A program made the translations under genes and the position numbers. A DNA stretch of 64,000 bases from Vreelandella alkaliphila (GTDB taxonomy: Bacteria > Pseudomonadota > Gammaproteobacteria > Pseudomonadales > Halomonadaceae): the NCBI RefSeq assembly GCF_016107625.1, contig NZ_JABASV010000013.1, forward strand, positions 1 through 64,000, written 5' to 3'. The notes under the pieces were generated by a model, which was not told the origin of the DNA, did no database searches, and was given only the letters and a program-made list of their open reading frames with translations. Of the stretch, positions 18,309 to 26,797 are shown one piece after another. Position 1 is the first letter of the stretch; every line of letters begins with the position of its first letter.

Positions 18309-18891
18309 CGCGACTTATTCTTTCTTATACAAACAGTTACTATATATCTAAAAATTATATAAATAATAGTGATAGCTACTAATATCTATTGATACCGAGC
18401 ACGAGTAGCCAAAGTAGTCGCGCACTAGAGCTGTCATCCGGCCATTTTTAATTATCCATATAACTAAAGACGGTGTCGCCACCAGCCAAACAAATTCTGT
18501 CTTGCTAAACCTATTCCCAGGCAACATTTAACGTTACATGCACAACAGATCAGAGGTTACATGAGTGGCGTGGATCATGAGTGGTGGCAAAACATTTTTA
18601 GGGCACCAACTAGCGGTGCGCCCAAATAGTTTCGACCACTTTGATAGGAAACAGTTGCTTAACTCTAAGTAGGTATCGTGGGCAAAAGGCAACTATCACT
18701 GCTCACTGGTAATTGACGAGTTTGATGTCACAACTGTCCAAAGTGAACATGGGCCCAACAGGCGTTTCAGCAACCAAGCGCTAGGCAGCCTCAGAAAGTA
18801 GTCATCGGAATTGCCTATCCCATGCGAAGCCTATTTTGGGAAAGAGTTTACCACCCATGAATCAGCAGGGGCCCAGTTTCCGATAGAGCAG
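18309..18891. other. Gene-free stretch between recombinase and TIR genes
   Basis: About 580 bp. The first 80 bp are AT-rich and hold the presumed promoter of the recombinase gene. The rest shows no ORF with start signals and no recognisable repeat. It may be a scar of lost genes. Confidence 0.4.
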
Positions 18892-19851
18892 TTATCTTGC
18901 ACGCTGAAGTGGCGCGATAACGATTTCCCAGAGCATTTCTGCTGCCCCTTCCTGAGATAGCTTCTGATGTTGACGCCCCTGGAAAGCCATTCCCATGCTC
19001 GTTAGGTAAAGGGCTTGGTCGTCTGCTTGTACCGAAAGAGCCTCATTAAAGGAGTTACTGCTGAAAGAGTCACCACCCTGACTGTAATAGATCCCTGCCC
19101 CCATTTGCCCTCCAACATACACTGACGCCGTCGCGACGCTCTCACCATCTTTGTAGATGGTCGCAAAAAACCGATTAGCATCAATTCGACGAAATACACC
19201 TTCGTAGCCTGGATTCCGTGCTTGGAGCTCATTCAGAGAGTTTTCGAAAAAGCGCGCAATGTATTCAAAAGTGTCAATTTGGAACCGGTCTTTGTCCAGC
19301 TGAGTAAAAGTCTTAGCGACTCGAAGGTTACTCGAACGCGGGCCGGCAACTACAGTCTGCTGGGTATGCATCAAAGCCCCAACATCCACTCGTTCGGCGC
19401 TTGATTGAGTGCTTCGCCACCTTTCAGCCGCTTTGCGAACCTCCTTCGCGACCTGTAACAATGCTTCATCCCTATCCGGCCAGAGAGTAACCGGCTTTCC
19501 ATCCTGGGGGGTGCCAAGCAGCTTTCCAAATGGGGCGTGGTGCCAATCGCATGCTCGCAAAATCACTGGAATGACGATTGCCTCCTTAGCGTTGTGGCGT
19601 TCCATGGCACGCGCCATCTCTATGTTGTAGCAATAGTCGGAGGCAATGAAATCAGGACTCACTAACAGCAAAATTATCTCATCGCTGTTGATATGTTCAT
19701 CAATGGCTGCGTCGATCTCCTGACCAGCACCAATTCTTCGATCGTGCCAGCTGTCGATAACACCTTGACGCTTGAGCATCGCTAGCTGCTTTTCTAGCTG
19801 ATCTCTCAGCACCTCGTCAGCGTGGCAGTATGAGAAAAAAACGTTTGGCAA
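18892..19851 (-). CDS. TIR-domain protein with unrecognised C-terminal domain
   Basis: 319 aa from a TTG at 19851 that has GGAG 8 nt upstream. Residues 1 to about 140 form a TIR domain: strand A VFFSYCHADE, then IDSWHDRRIGAGQEI, strand C IILLLVSPDFIASDYC, and the putative catalytic Glu78 in YNIEMARAM. Bacterial TIR domains of this type usually cleave NAD or make cyclic-ADP-ribose-type signals. The C-terminal half (about 175-319) is a separate globular domain (DTFEYIARFFENSLNELQAR; IYYSQGGDSFSSNSFNEAL) that I do not recognise and that may sense a trigger. Its place beside recombinase and helicase relics suggests an anti-phage role (inference). Confidence 0.8.
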   Translation of the reverse strand: MPNVFFSYCHADEVLRDQLEKQLAMLKRQGVIDSWHDRRIGAGQEIDAAIDEHINSDEIILLLVSPDFIASDYCYNIEMARAMERHNAKEAIVIPVILRACDWHHAPFGKLLGTPQDGKPVTLWPDRDEALLQVAKEVRKAAERWRSTQSSAERVDVGALMHTQQTVVAGPRSSNLRVAKTFTQLDKDRFQIDTFEYIARFFENSLNELQARNPGYEGVFRRIDANRFFATIYKDGESVATASVYVGGQMGAGIYYSQGGDSFSSNSFNEALSVQADDQALYLTSMGMAFQGRQHQKLSQEGAAEMLWEIVIAPLQRAR

Positions 19852-20188
19852 AATGAGTACTCCAAGCCTATAAGACCTGACTGATCTTACGACTTTTTCA
19901 GCTCTTAAAGAAAAATATATTTAGCATTTCGGTAAGAGGTTATCCGTCCTATCTATGGCATGCACACAATACGGCGCAAAGCAGCCAGTAATAATAAACG
20001 ACCTATTTGCACTGTGAGACCCGGTTAGCGTTCATGATGGGAGCATTTGTGTTGATGCAGCAAGTGACGCATAGCACATACAATATGGTTATACCGCTCT
20101 ACTTTTAAGTTGAAATTTTGTTCGAATCAGACATATCCGATCAGGGTGTTTATTTCATCATTTCATTTGCTGGCTGACGTCCAATTGG
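19852..20188. other. Gene-free stretch before helicase remnant
   Basis: The frame of the helicase remnant stays open upstream to about 20120 but without helicase motifs (HIRSGCLFHHFICWL), so the recognisable gene fragment begins near 20189. No other feature is seen. Confidence 0.35.
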
Positions 20189-20608
20189 ATGTCCTTAGCG
20201 CAGTGGCAACCCCTACTACTTAAGAGAGTCACAACTTTGCTGGCTCAAATTAATCAAGATTGTGGTCTGACGAGTGTCGATAAGCTTGGTAGAAAGCTCT
20301 CTACAAGGGATTTGCCTGATGGACCGTTACTATCTGTCGCTGACCTGAATGGGAATAATGACCGTCCACGCATTCGCGTAGACACAGTTCATCAGGCGAA
20401 GGGAGAAAGCCTGGATGCAGTGCTGTATCTGACAAACAAGGAACATGCCGAAGGCTTAATAAACGGCGTGGATACAGAGATCGGGCGTATTGGCTATGTG
20501 GCGGTTACCCGTGCTCGGAACCTATTTTGGCTTGGCGTGCCGTCCAGTGCGTTAGATGATTTGCGACCAAGATTGCTCAATCTTGGCTTTCAGGAAACTA
20601 AAGCATAA
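20189..20608 (+). pseudogene. C-terminal remnant of a UvrD/Rep-type superfamily 1 helicase
   Basis: 139 residues. Motif V appears as RVDTVHQAKGESLDAVLYL and motif VI as YVAVTRARNLFWLGVP, the end of a UvrD_C_2 domain. The Walker A and other N-terminal motifs (400 residues or more) are absent upstream, so this cannot be an active helicase. An ATG at 20189 exists but probably has no biological meaning. UvrD-like helicases are common in defence loci next to nucleases, so this is likely debris of a lost defence operon. Confidence 0.65.
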
Positions 20609-20849
20609 GGACATCTACGTTCGACCTATCTCATCAGCTTGACTGCGCCCTGTAAATGGCCCGAAGGTCACTTCATTTCAGGAATTTTCTTCTAATTCTG
20701 TGCCAAGTTTAAATTCCCTTATGTGCTTTTAAGTGACACTACCTCCATAAGCTCAAAACTCAAAAACTCCTTTTCAATGATGATTTTACGGCATTTAATA
20801 CATTTTTTAGACATATTTTATGTCCCTATATCATCAGTCTCATAACCGT

Positions 20850-21336
20850 CCCCGCTACCAAACATAGAAAAAGCCGTTACCGAAAGGTAGCGGCTTTTTT
20901 GCGTCTGAATTTTGTGAAAAAAACGCGCAAAGACATCAACTTAGCCCTTCATCATTCCACGCAGGTCATCGGTTCGCTTTTGTTTTAACGTCGGCGGTCC
21001 CCGCTACCAAACATAGAAAAAGCCGTTACCGAAAGGTGGCGGCTTTTTTGTGTCTGAATTTTGTGAAAAAAACGCGCAAAGACATCAACTTAGCCCTTCA
21101 TCATTCCACGCAGGTCATCGGTTCGCTTTTGTTTTAACGTCGGCGGTCCCCGCTACCAAACATAGAAAAAGCCGTTACCGAAAGGTGGCGGCTTTTTTGT
21201 GTCTGAATTTTGTGAAGAAAACGCGCAAAGACATCGACTTAGCCCTCCATCATTCCAAGCAGGTCATCGGTTCGCTTTTGTTTTAACGTCGGCGGTCCCC
21301 GCTACCAAACATAGAAAAAGCCGTTACCGAGAGGTG
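20850..21336 (+). repeat. 149-bp tandem repeat, three full copies and a partial fourth, each with a terminator hairpin
   Basis: Copies begin at 20850, 20999, 21148 and 21297 (only about 40 bp of the last), exactly 149 bp apart and nearly identical. Each starts CCCCGCTACCAAACATAG, then a perfect rho-independent-like hairpin (AAAAAGCCG, TTACC, GAAA loop, GGTxG, CGGCTTTTTT). Each ends with AGGTCATCGGTTCG and, about 25 nt on, GGCGGTCCCCGCTACCA. The GGTTCG and the terminal CCGCTACCA look like the T-arm and 3' end of a tRNA followed by its terminator, but no whole tRNA can be folded. The array abuts an IS fragment and marks the right end of the accessory region. Small ORFs inside it are repeat artefacts. 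Confidence 0.85.
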
Positions 21337-21448
21337 GGCTACACCCCAAAAGTTGGACACTCATCCAACGATTGGGGTGTTTTTCATGACGAAATACAAT
21401 GAAGCGTTCGAACTGTTAGTAGTACAAAGCTACAAAGAAGGATTATTA
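21337..21448 (+). mobile_element. IS3-family (IS150-like) left-end fragment with start of orfA
   Basis: The segment has the typical IS150-group end (ACACCCCAAAAGTTGGACAC). After it comes an ATG at 21385 and an OrfA start reading MTKYNEAFELLVVQSYKEG, then LLG, which breaks off where the NSS carrier gene ends. Only about 110 bp remain, with no right end and no DDE domain. It separates the repeat array from the kynurenine locus and probably marks a deletion junction. Confidence 0.75.
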
Positions 21449-22828
21449 GGAGAGACTTCGCACCATAACCACTAAAATCATTAATGGGCAGACCACACGG
21501 ATATACCATGGCCACAGCCGCCAAAATAGAGTGTTCTCGATCTCCGGAGCGCCTTGACACAACTCTTTAAGCTTAGCATTTCGAGACATTAGCCAGCCTA
21601 CATAGAGGCAAACTAAAGCGCCAATCACCGGCATGCTATTAATGGTGAGGCCGATCACTAAACCAAACAACAGATCAAAATTAAGCAGGATGAGCGTCGA
21701 TCCTGCAAACGCAATGCCGCCAATCAGAAATGTTGAAAAACGACGTGACAAACTGCCGGTTTCCTCCAGGGTCGATACTGGCACCTCCAGCGCAGGAAAC
21801 ATTGATGTCAGTGCCGCGACCGCTAATAACCCAAAGAACAGCACTTCCATCACGCCACCGATGACACCCAACCGAGCAAACATCGCCGGCATCACATCGA
21901 ACAGCAACGTCGCAGAGCTGGTCAGCTCCCCCTGATCATTCAAAACCTCAACTCCAACAGCCTTGGCCACATAGAGCGACGGAATAATCAAAAGGCCCGC
22001 GATAAACGCCACACCCATATCAATAAACATCACCTGGGCCCCCACTCGGGGTAAGTTCGCATTGCGACTCAGATAAGAACCATAGACCACCATGGCACCA
22101 ATGCCGATGGACAGTGAGAAGAAAGCCTGCCCCATGGCATCTAGCATCAGCTCGGCATTAATTTGTGAAAAGTCAGGCAATAGATAAGCAGTTAACCCTT
22201 CTATCGCCCCGTCGAAGGTGAGAATAGTTAAAATCAATACCAGCATGGTAACGATCAATAGAGGCATCAGACGTTTGGTCCAGCGCTCAATGCCGCGATT
22301 AACCCCCAGTAGCACCACGCAAATCGTCATGGCCATAGCCACCAATGCCAACCACCAATCGCGTCCGATGCTACTCTCCGCCAACCAGCTCTCCACCGTG
22401 CTCATTCCAAGCACATGTGCTACAGGCCCTAATGCTTGGCTAATTAGCCATCCTGTAACAATGGCATAGAAGGTCAAGCCTAACGTAGCCACACAGATGG
22501 CTCCCAGGCCAATCAGTTGCCCCGCTCGTCGCGGCACTCCCTTTCTTCCCAGCTGCCCCATGGCATTTATAACGCCACTTTGGGCATAACGTCCTAAAGT
22601 CAACTCCGCCATCAACGCGGGGTAAGCGAGGACAAAGGCCATCCCGACATAGATCAACAGAAAAGCGCCACCACCGTTATTGGCGGCCATTGAGGGAAAG
22701 CTCCATACATTGCCAAGGCCCACCGCCGCGCCCGCAGCAGCCATTAAAAAGCCGAAACGGCTTTTGAACTGGGCACGACCACTAGGAGCAGCTTTATTAT
22801 CTGCATTTTCAGTTTGAGATTTTGTCAT
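21446..22828 (-). CDS. NSS-family sodium-dependent amino-acid carrier
   Basis: 460 aa with about 11-12 membrane helices. The family signature is clear near the N-terminus: GFLMAAAGAAVGLGNVWSFP, then NNGGGAFLLIY. Relatives (LeuT, TnaT, MhsT) import neutral or aromatic amino acids with Na+. It is the third gene after kynU and the arylformamidase on the same strand (31-bp gap), so tryptophan or kynurenine is a reasonable substrate (inference). Its last codons (VRSLS, stop) lie at the junction with an IS fragment, so a few C-terminal residues may be altered; length is normal for the family. Confidence 0.88.
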   Translation of the reverse strand: MTKSQTENADNKAAPSGRAQFKSRFGFLMAAAGAAVGLGNVWSFPSMAANNGGGAFLLIYVGMAFVLAYPALMAELTLGRYAQSGVINAMGQLGRKGVPRRAGQLIGLGAICVATLGLTFYAIVTGWLISQALGPVAHVLGMSTVESWLAESSIGRDWWLALVAMAMTICVVLLGVNRGIERWTKRLMPLLIVTMLVLILTILTFDGAIEGLTAYLLPDFSQINAELMLDAMGQAFFSLSIGIGAMVVYGSYLSRNANLPRVGAQVMFIDMGVAFIAGLLIIPSLYVAKAVGVEVLNDQGELTSSATLLFDVMPAMFARLGVIGGVMEVLFFGLLAVAALTSMFPALEVPVSTLEETGSLSRRFSTFLIGGIAFAGSTLILLNFDLLFGLVIGLTINSMPVIGALVCLYVGWLMSRNAKLKELCQGAPEIENTLFWRLWPWYIRVVCPLMILVVMVRSLS

Positions 22829-22859
22829 TGGAATTATCTCATCACGTTAAGAAATCAGC

Positions 22860-23654
22860 TCAAAAAGGTAGTGCCTCGAGCCGTTCGAGAATGTCGAAAT
22901 GATCACAATTGGGCAGCGGACATAGCTCTGCCGCCACACCAGTTGCTAAAGCGCGCTCATATAACGCCTCTCCCTGGCTACGAAAGCTCGGTGGATCAAA
23001 TTCACCATGCACAAGCATCAGTGGCGGCAGGCCCTGCAAGTCATGGCATAAAGGACTAAGCCGTTCAGCCTGTGCGCCATCCAACTGAAGAGGTTCATCG
23101 ATGTAGGTTCCTGCCAGTGGGCGCAGATCATAAATACCGCTGATCAACCATAGAGCTTCAATCCCCTCCAGACGTCCATTCCCCAGGCAGCTCATGATAG
23201 CCAGTTGAGCACCGGCACTATGGCCTCCCAGGTAGATACGACCATTTAGCCCAAGGGTGCTGGCTTCGCGTTGCAAATACCTCACGCCCTGCTGGCAAGC
23301 CGCCACCATGGTCTCGATATTGACCTCTGGGGCCAGTGGATAGTCCAGTGAGGCAAAAGCCCATCCTCGCGACAGCCATGACTCAGCCATGAAATCAGTC
23401 GCCATCGCGTCCAGCTGCTGCCAATAGCCACCATGCAAAAAAACCATCAACGGCCAGGGACCCTGGTTTTCGGGAAGAAAGAGATTGAGCCCCTCCAATG
23501 CGTGGGCTCCGTAGGCCAAACGCCTCGGCTGATGACGCGCCCGTAAACAAGCCCCTCGTTCAGCTTGGCGATCCAGAGTCGCTTCGAAGTCCCGTGCCCA
23601 AAGGCTCGGCGAATAGGCCCGTCCTCGTGCGTCACGTTCCTCACAGAAACTCAC
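22860..23654 (-). CDS. Arylformamidase (kynurenine formamidase), alpha/beta-hydrolase type
   Basis: 264 aa. It would hydrolyse N-formylkynurenine to kynurenine and formate in the cytoplasm. The oxyanion-hole motif HGGYW is at about 75-79 and the nucleophile Ser146 lies in GGHSAGAQ. The acid is likely Asp in VHGEFDPPS and the histidine is in NCDHFDILE. This is the esterase-like family found beside kynU in some proteobacteria, distinct from the metal-dependent KynB family. It starts one base after the stop of kynU. The neighbouring kynureninase is the main support for the substrate. Confidence 0.8.
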   Translation of the reverse strand: MSFCEERDARGRAYSPSLWARDFEATLDRQAERGACLRARHQPRRLAYGAHALEGLNLFLPENQGPWPLMVFLHGGYWQQLDAMATDFMAESWLSRGWAFASLDYPLAPEVNIETMVAACQQGVRYLQREASTLGLNGRIYLGGHSAGAQLAIMSCLGNGRLEGIEALWLISGIYDLRPLAGTYIDEPLQLDGAQAERLSPLCHDLQGLPPLMLVHGEFDPPSFRSQGEALYERALATGVAAELCPLPNCDHFDILERLEALPF

Positions 23655-23655
23655 C

Positions 23656-24888
23656 TTAGGTGACCTCTGAGCGCACTTGGAAACGAGGCTCTAGATATTC
23701 ACGGTGCTCCACCACCTCACGGAAATGGCGTGCGGCCTGCCAAACGTCTTCATAGCTGAGATAGAGAGGAGTAAAGCCAAAGCGCATTAACCCAGGCTCC
23801 CGGTAGTCACCGATTACACCCCGAGCAATTAACGCCTGGACGATGGCATAACCATGCTCAGGGTGAATTAATGCCACCTGACTACCGCGTTCAGCATGAG
23901 GCGGGGTGATGTCTTCAATACCCTCGGCTTTAATGAGGTCGGCTAGGCAGTCGCGGAACAAATCCCCCATGGCTAAGCTTTTTTGCCGCAGGGCATTCAT
24001 ATCGACCTCCTGCCAAAGCCGAAGTGAGGCTTCTAGGGGAGAGTAAATAAGTGCCGAGTGGGTGCCACTGCGAAATCGAGTGATGCCCTGAGCCGGCACA
24101 TAGTCACCATCGAAGGCAAACGGAGCAGCGTGGCCGTGCCAGCCGGAGAGTGGCTGCCAGCCGCCATCCTGATGATCTTGGTGCACATAGATAAAGGCAG
24201 GCGCTCCAGGCCCTCCATTGAGGTATTTGTAGGTGCAACCAACTGCGTAGCGGACGCCACAACCGTTCAGATCAACCGGTATCGCTCCAGCGGAGTGAGC
24301 CAAATCCCAGATGACTTCGGCGCCCTGCTTATGCACTTCAGCGGTAATAGCAGCCATATCGCGCTGGCGCCCGGTGCGATAATTGACTTGGCTCAGCACC
24401 ACGGCGGCTACTTGCTCATCCACATAGTCCGACAGCGCTGCCCCCTCGGGAAGAACCCGATGCTCGAAACCGGCAAGGCGGCATAACCCCTGTGCGATAT
24501 AGCCATCGGTCGGGAAGTTGCCACCCTCGCTTAAAATCACTGGCCGTGAACGTTCTTGAGAATCAGCGATGTAGCCTAATAACTTAAATATATTAATCGA
24601 AATGTTGTCATTGATAATGACCTCTCCTGCCTGAGCACCGATCAGCGGTGCCAGTAGATCCCCTAAGCGTTCAGGCGCATCAAACCAACCTTGGTTCCAG
24701 CCTTTAATCAGCTCATCACGCCACTGGTCCAAGGTGGCTGCCAACGCATCTCTGGCAACTGCTGGCTGGGCACCTAGAGAATTACCGTCCAGGTAGATCA
24801 TGCCCTCCGGAAGGGCAAAGCGAGCCTTAAAACCGGCCAAAGGGTCACGGCGATCCATTTCATGCACGTTATCAAGGGTTGGTGTCAT
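23656..24888 (-). CDS. kynU: Kynureninase
   Basis: 410 aa, the full family length. A PLP enzyme that cleaves kynurenine to anthranilate and alanine, or 3-hydroxykynurenine to 3-hydroxyanthranilate. The N-terminal YLDGNSLGAQP motif, the cofactor-binding IWDLAHSAGAIPVDL and the Schiff-base Lys221 in GCTYKYLNGGPGAP are all present. It is first in an operon with the formamidase and an NSS carrier and is read away from an Lrp-type regulator. Since a 3-hydroxyanthranilate pathway lies 4 kb away, 3-hydroxykynurenine may be its physiological substrate here; a kynurenine monooxygenase gene is not in the window. Confidence 0.95.
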   Translation of the reverse strand: MTPTLDNVHEMDRRDPLAGFKARFALPEGMIYLDGNSLGAQPAVARDALAATLDQWRDELIKGWNQGWFDAPERLGDLLAPLIGAQAGEVIINDNISINIFKLLGYIADSQERSRPVILSEGGNFPTDGYIAQGLCRLAGFEHRVLPEGAALSDYVDEQVAAVVLSQVNYRTGRQRDMAAITAEVHKQGAEVIWDLAHSAGAIPVDLNGCGVRYAVGCTYKYLNGGPGAPAFIYVHQDHQDGGWQPLSGWHGHAAPFAFDGDYVPAQGITRFRSGTHSALIYSPLEASLRLWQEVDMNALRQKSLAMGDLFRDCLADLIKAEGIEDITPPHAERGSQVALIHPEHGYAIVQALIARGVIGDYREPGLMRFGFTPLYLSYEDVWQAARHFREVVEHREYLEPRFQVRSEVT

Positions 24889-24897
24889 CGTGTGCTC

Positions 24898-24920
24898 CAG
24901 GTAATTGAGTTGGATACCTG
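24898..24920. promoter_or_regulatory. Inverted repeat in the kynU / Lrp-type regulator intergenic region
   Basis: CAGGTA, 11 nt, TACCTG: a 6-bp inverted repeat just upstream of the kynU start, in the divergent promoter region. The half-sites equal those of the operators at 28502 and 35693, but the spacing is 2 nt shorter. It could bind the divergent Lrp-type protein or the LysR regulator. Confidence 0.4.
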
Positions 24921-25020
24921 TGCAAAATTCTAAAAGGAATACGTGGGGAAAGGTTTGCGTAATTCAGCGATATAGGGCCAATATGTGCAATATTTTTGCA
25001 CTAAACCAAGGATAAATACA

Positions 25021-25488
25021 TTGGAAAACCTAGATCGCTTTGATCGACGAATTCTTCACGCTCTACAGCGTGATGCGCGCCTGACCCTGACCGCTCTGGC
25101 CGAGACGGTAAATCTCTCTCCCAGCCAGTGCTCACGACGTATCGTCCGACTGGAGGAAAATGGAGTTACCCAGGGGCACGCCCTGCGCCTCGACCCGGAA
25201 GCGCTAGGGCTTAAAGTCACCGCCTTTATTTTTCTCTCGATGGATAAAGCCCGCATGGCTTCACCCAGCGACGCTGTGGCAGAGTTATTAACAAGGGATG
25301 AAGTTATCGACTGCCACGCAATTACCGGCAACCACGACTTTATTCTCAAAGTCATAGTGGAAGATTTGAGCGAGCTATCGCGCTTTCTTTCCACCGCAGT
25401 AACCAGCTTGCCCGGGATACGTGACATTGCCACTCAGGTGGCCATGAATACCCTTAAGGTCAACGGCCCCCTCAAAGTTCTACTCTGA
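25021..25488 (+). CDS. Lrp/AsnC-family regulator of the kynurenine genes
   Basis: 155 aa. I chose the TTG at 25021 because AAGGA lies 8 nt before it and the protein then starts MENLDRFDRRILHALQRDAR, as usual for the family; a GTG at 24985 adds 12 residues. The N-terminal helix-turn-helix is ALAETVNLSPSQCSRRIVRL. The C-terminal RAM domain (about 70-150) has the ligand-binding pattern CHAITGNHDFILKV. Divergent orientation to kynU matches kynR-type regulators known in Pseudomonas and Burkholderia, which respond to kynurenine. Confidence 0.85.
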   Translation: MENLDRFDRRILHALQRDARLTLTALAETVNLSPSQCSRRIVRLEENGVTQGHALRLDPEALGLKVTAFIFLSMDKARMASPSDAVAELLTRDEVIDCHAITGNHDFILKVIVEDLSELSRFLSTAVTSLPGIRDIATQVAMNTLKVNGPLKVLL

Positions 25489-25537
25489 AGGAGCCGTTGT
25501 GTTTTTAGTAGGCGTTGGCAATGAGTGCTAGCGGATT

Positions 25538-26797
25538 TCAGAGCAGCGCCAGGGTCAGCCAGGGCTGCCAGGCCAGGAGTACCAGCGCGATTAAGCTCAT
25601 CGCCAAGAACGGTAATAGCGCACGAAAGATCTGCATCGGTGGCACGCCGGTCATGGAGGAACTAATAAACAGCCCCGCCCCTACCGGCGGCGTCAGAAGC
25701 CCCAGCACCAGGGTCAAGGAAACCACCACGCCGAACTGGTAGGGGGCGATATCAAACTGCTGGGTGGCGATAGGTAACAGAATCGGCACTACCAGGATGA
25801 GCGCAGCGATACCGTCGATGATCATTCCCACTAGCAATAGCACACCGATTACCAGCAGCAGAAAAATAAAGGGATCCGTGGTCAGTGAGGCGATCCAAGC
25901 GGCAGCCATCTGCGGCAGTTGCTCATAGATGATCACCCAGCCGAAGACACCGGCAGCAGCGATCAACATAATCACCAGGCCAGCATTAAAGGCCGTACGC
26001 CGCAGAATATCGGGTAAGCGCGCGAAAGTTAGGTCGCGGTAGACATAGCGGCCAATCAGTAGGGCCGCCAGGGAAGCGAGGGCTGCCGACTCGGTAGGTG
26101 TGGCCAAACCGCTTAGGATGCCACCGATGATGATCAGCGGAATCGACATCGCCGGCACTCCCATCAGCAGGTAAGCGCGCGCTTGGTCACGACTTGGCCA
26201 GTCACCTTTGGGATACTGTTCCACTAAGCCGATGACAGTGATGGCAATAAAGAACAGTAGCCCCATCAACAAACCAGGCAAAATGCCAGCGACGAACATA
26301 TCGGCGATGGGCACCTGGGCGATTACTCCATATAGCACGAAGAGCATTGATGGAGGGATAATCGGTGACATCAGCCCACCTGCAGCGGTAATCGCGGCGC
26401 TAAAAGGTTTGTCGTAACCCTCCTGCTCCATGGCAGGCACCATGGCCCGTGACATGATGGCGATCTGCGAAGCCGCCGAGCCAACAATGGCCGCCATCAT
26501 CATATTGGCCACCAGGTTGATATACACCAGCCCCCCGCGGAAGCCACCGACAAGGATTCGCGCCAGATCTATTAGCCGCCGAGTTAAACCTCCTTCATTC
26601 ATCAGCTCACCTGCCAGCATAAAGAGTGGAATCGCTAGCAAACCATAGTGCTCGATGGCACCGAATAACTGTTGGGGATAAGAAACGAACAGCAGGGTGT
26701 TGCCGGAAGCGACGATATACCAAGCAGCGGTTAACGCCAGCACCAGAGCAATCGGTACCGCTCCCAGTAGCAATAAGGTAAATACGGCGAGCGTCAT
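25538..26797 (-). CDS. TRAP transporter large permease (DctM type)
   Basis: 419 aa with about 12 membrane helices. Family motifs include GAIEHYGLLAIPLFMLAGEL, then GSAASQIAIMSRAMVP and GLMSPIIPPSMLFVLYG. It is the Na+- or H+-coupled translocation subunit and overlaps the small-permease gene by 4 bp. The operon dctP-dctQ-dctM sits between the kynU operon and the 3-hydroxyanthranilate operon, so its substrate is probably an aromatic or carboxylated intermediate of this route (inference). Confidence 0.92.
   Translation of the reverse strand: MTLAVFTLLLLGAVPIALVLALTAAWYIVASGNTLLFVSYPQQLFGAIEHYGLLAIPLFMLAGELMNEGGLTRRLIDLARILVGGFRGGLVYINLVANMMMAAIVGSAASQIAIMSRAMVPAMEQEGYDKPFSAAITAAGGLMSPIIPPSMLFVLYGVIAQVPIADMFVAGILPGLLMGLLFFIAITVIGLVEQYPKGDWPSRDQARAYLLMGVPAMSIPLIIIGGILSGLATPTESAALASLAALLIGRYVYRDLTFARLPDILRRTAFNAGLVIMLIAAAGVFGWVIIYEQLPQMAAAWIASLTTDPFIFLLLVIGVLLLVGMIIDGIAALILVVPILLPIATQQFDIAPYQFGVVVSLTLVLGLLTPPVGAGLFISSSMTGVPPMQIFRALLPFLAMSLIALVLLAWQPWLTLALL

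Noticed and set aside
20850-21336. CRISPR array
   Set aside because: The whole 149-bp unit repeats with no variable spacers, and no cas gene is near.
20850-21336. Intact tRNA gene in the repeats
   Set aside because: Only a T-arm-like GGTTCG and a CCA-like end are seen; acceptor 5' strand, D-arm and anticodon arm are missing.
21446-22828. NSS carrier as a truncated pseudogene
   Set aside because: The length (460 aa) and all helices are normal; only the last few residues touch the IS junction.
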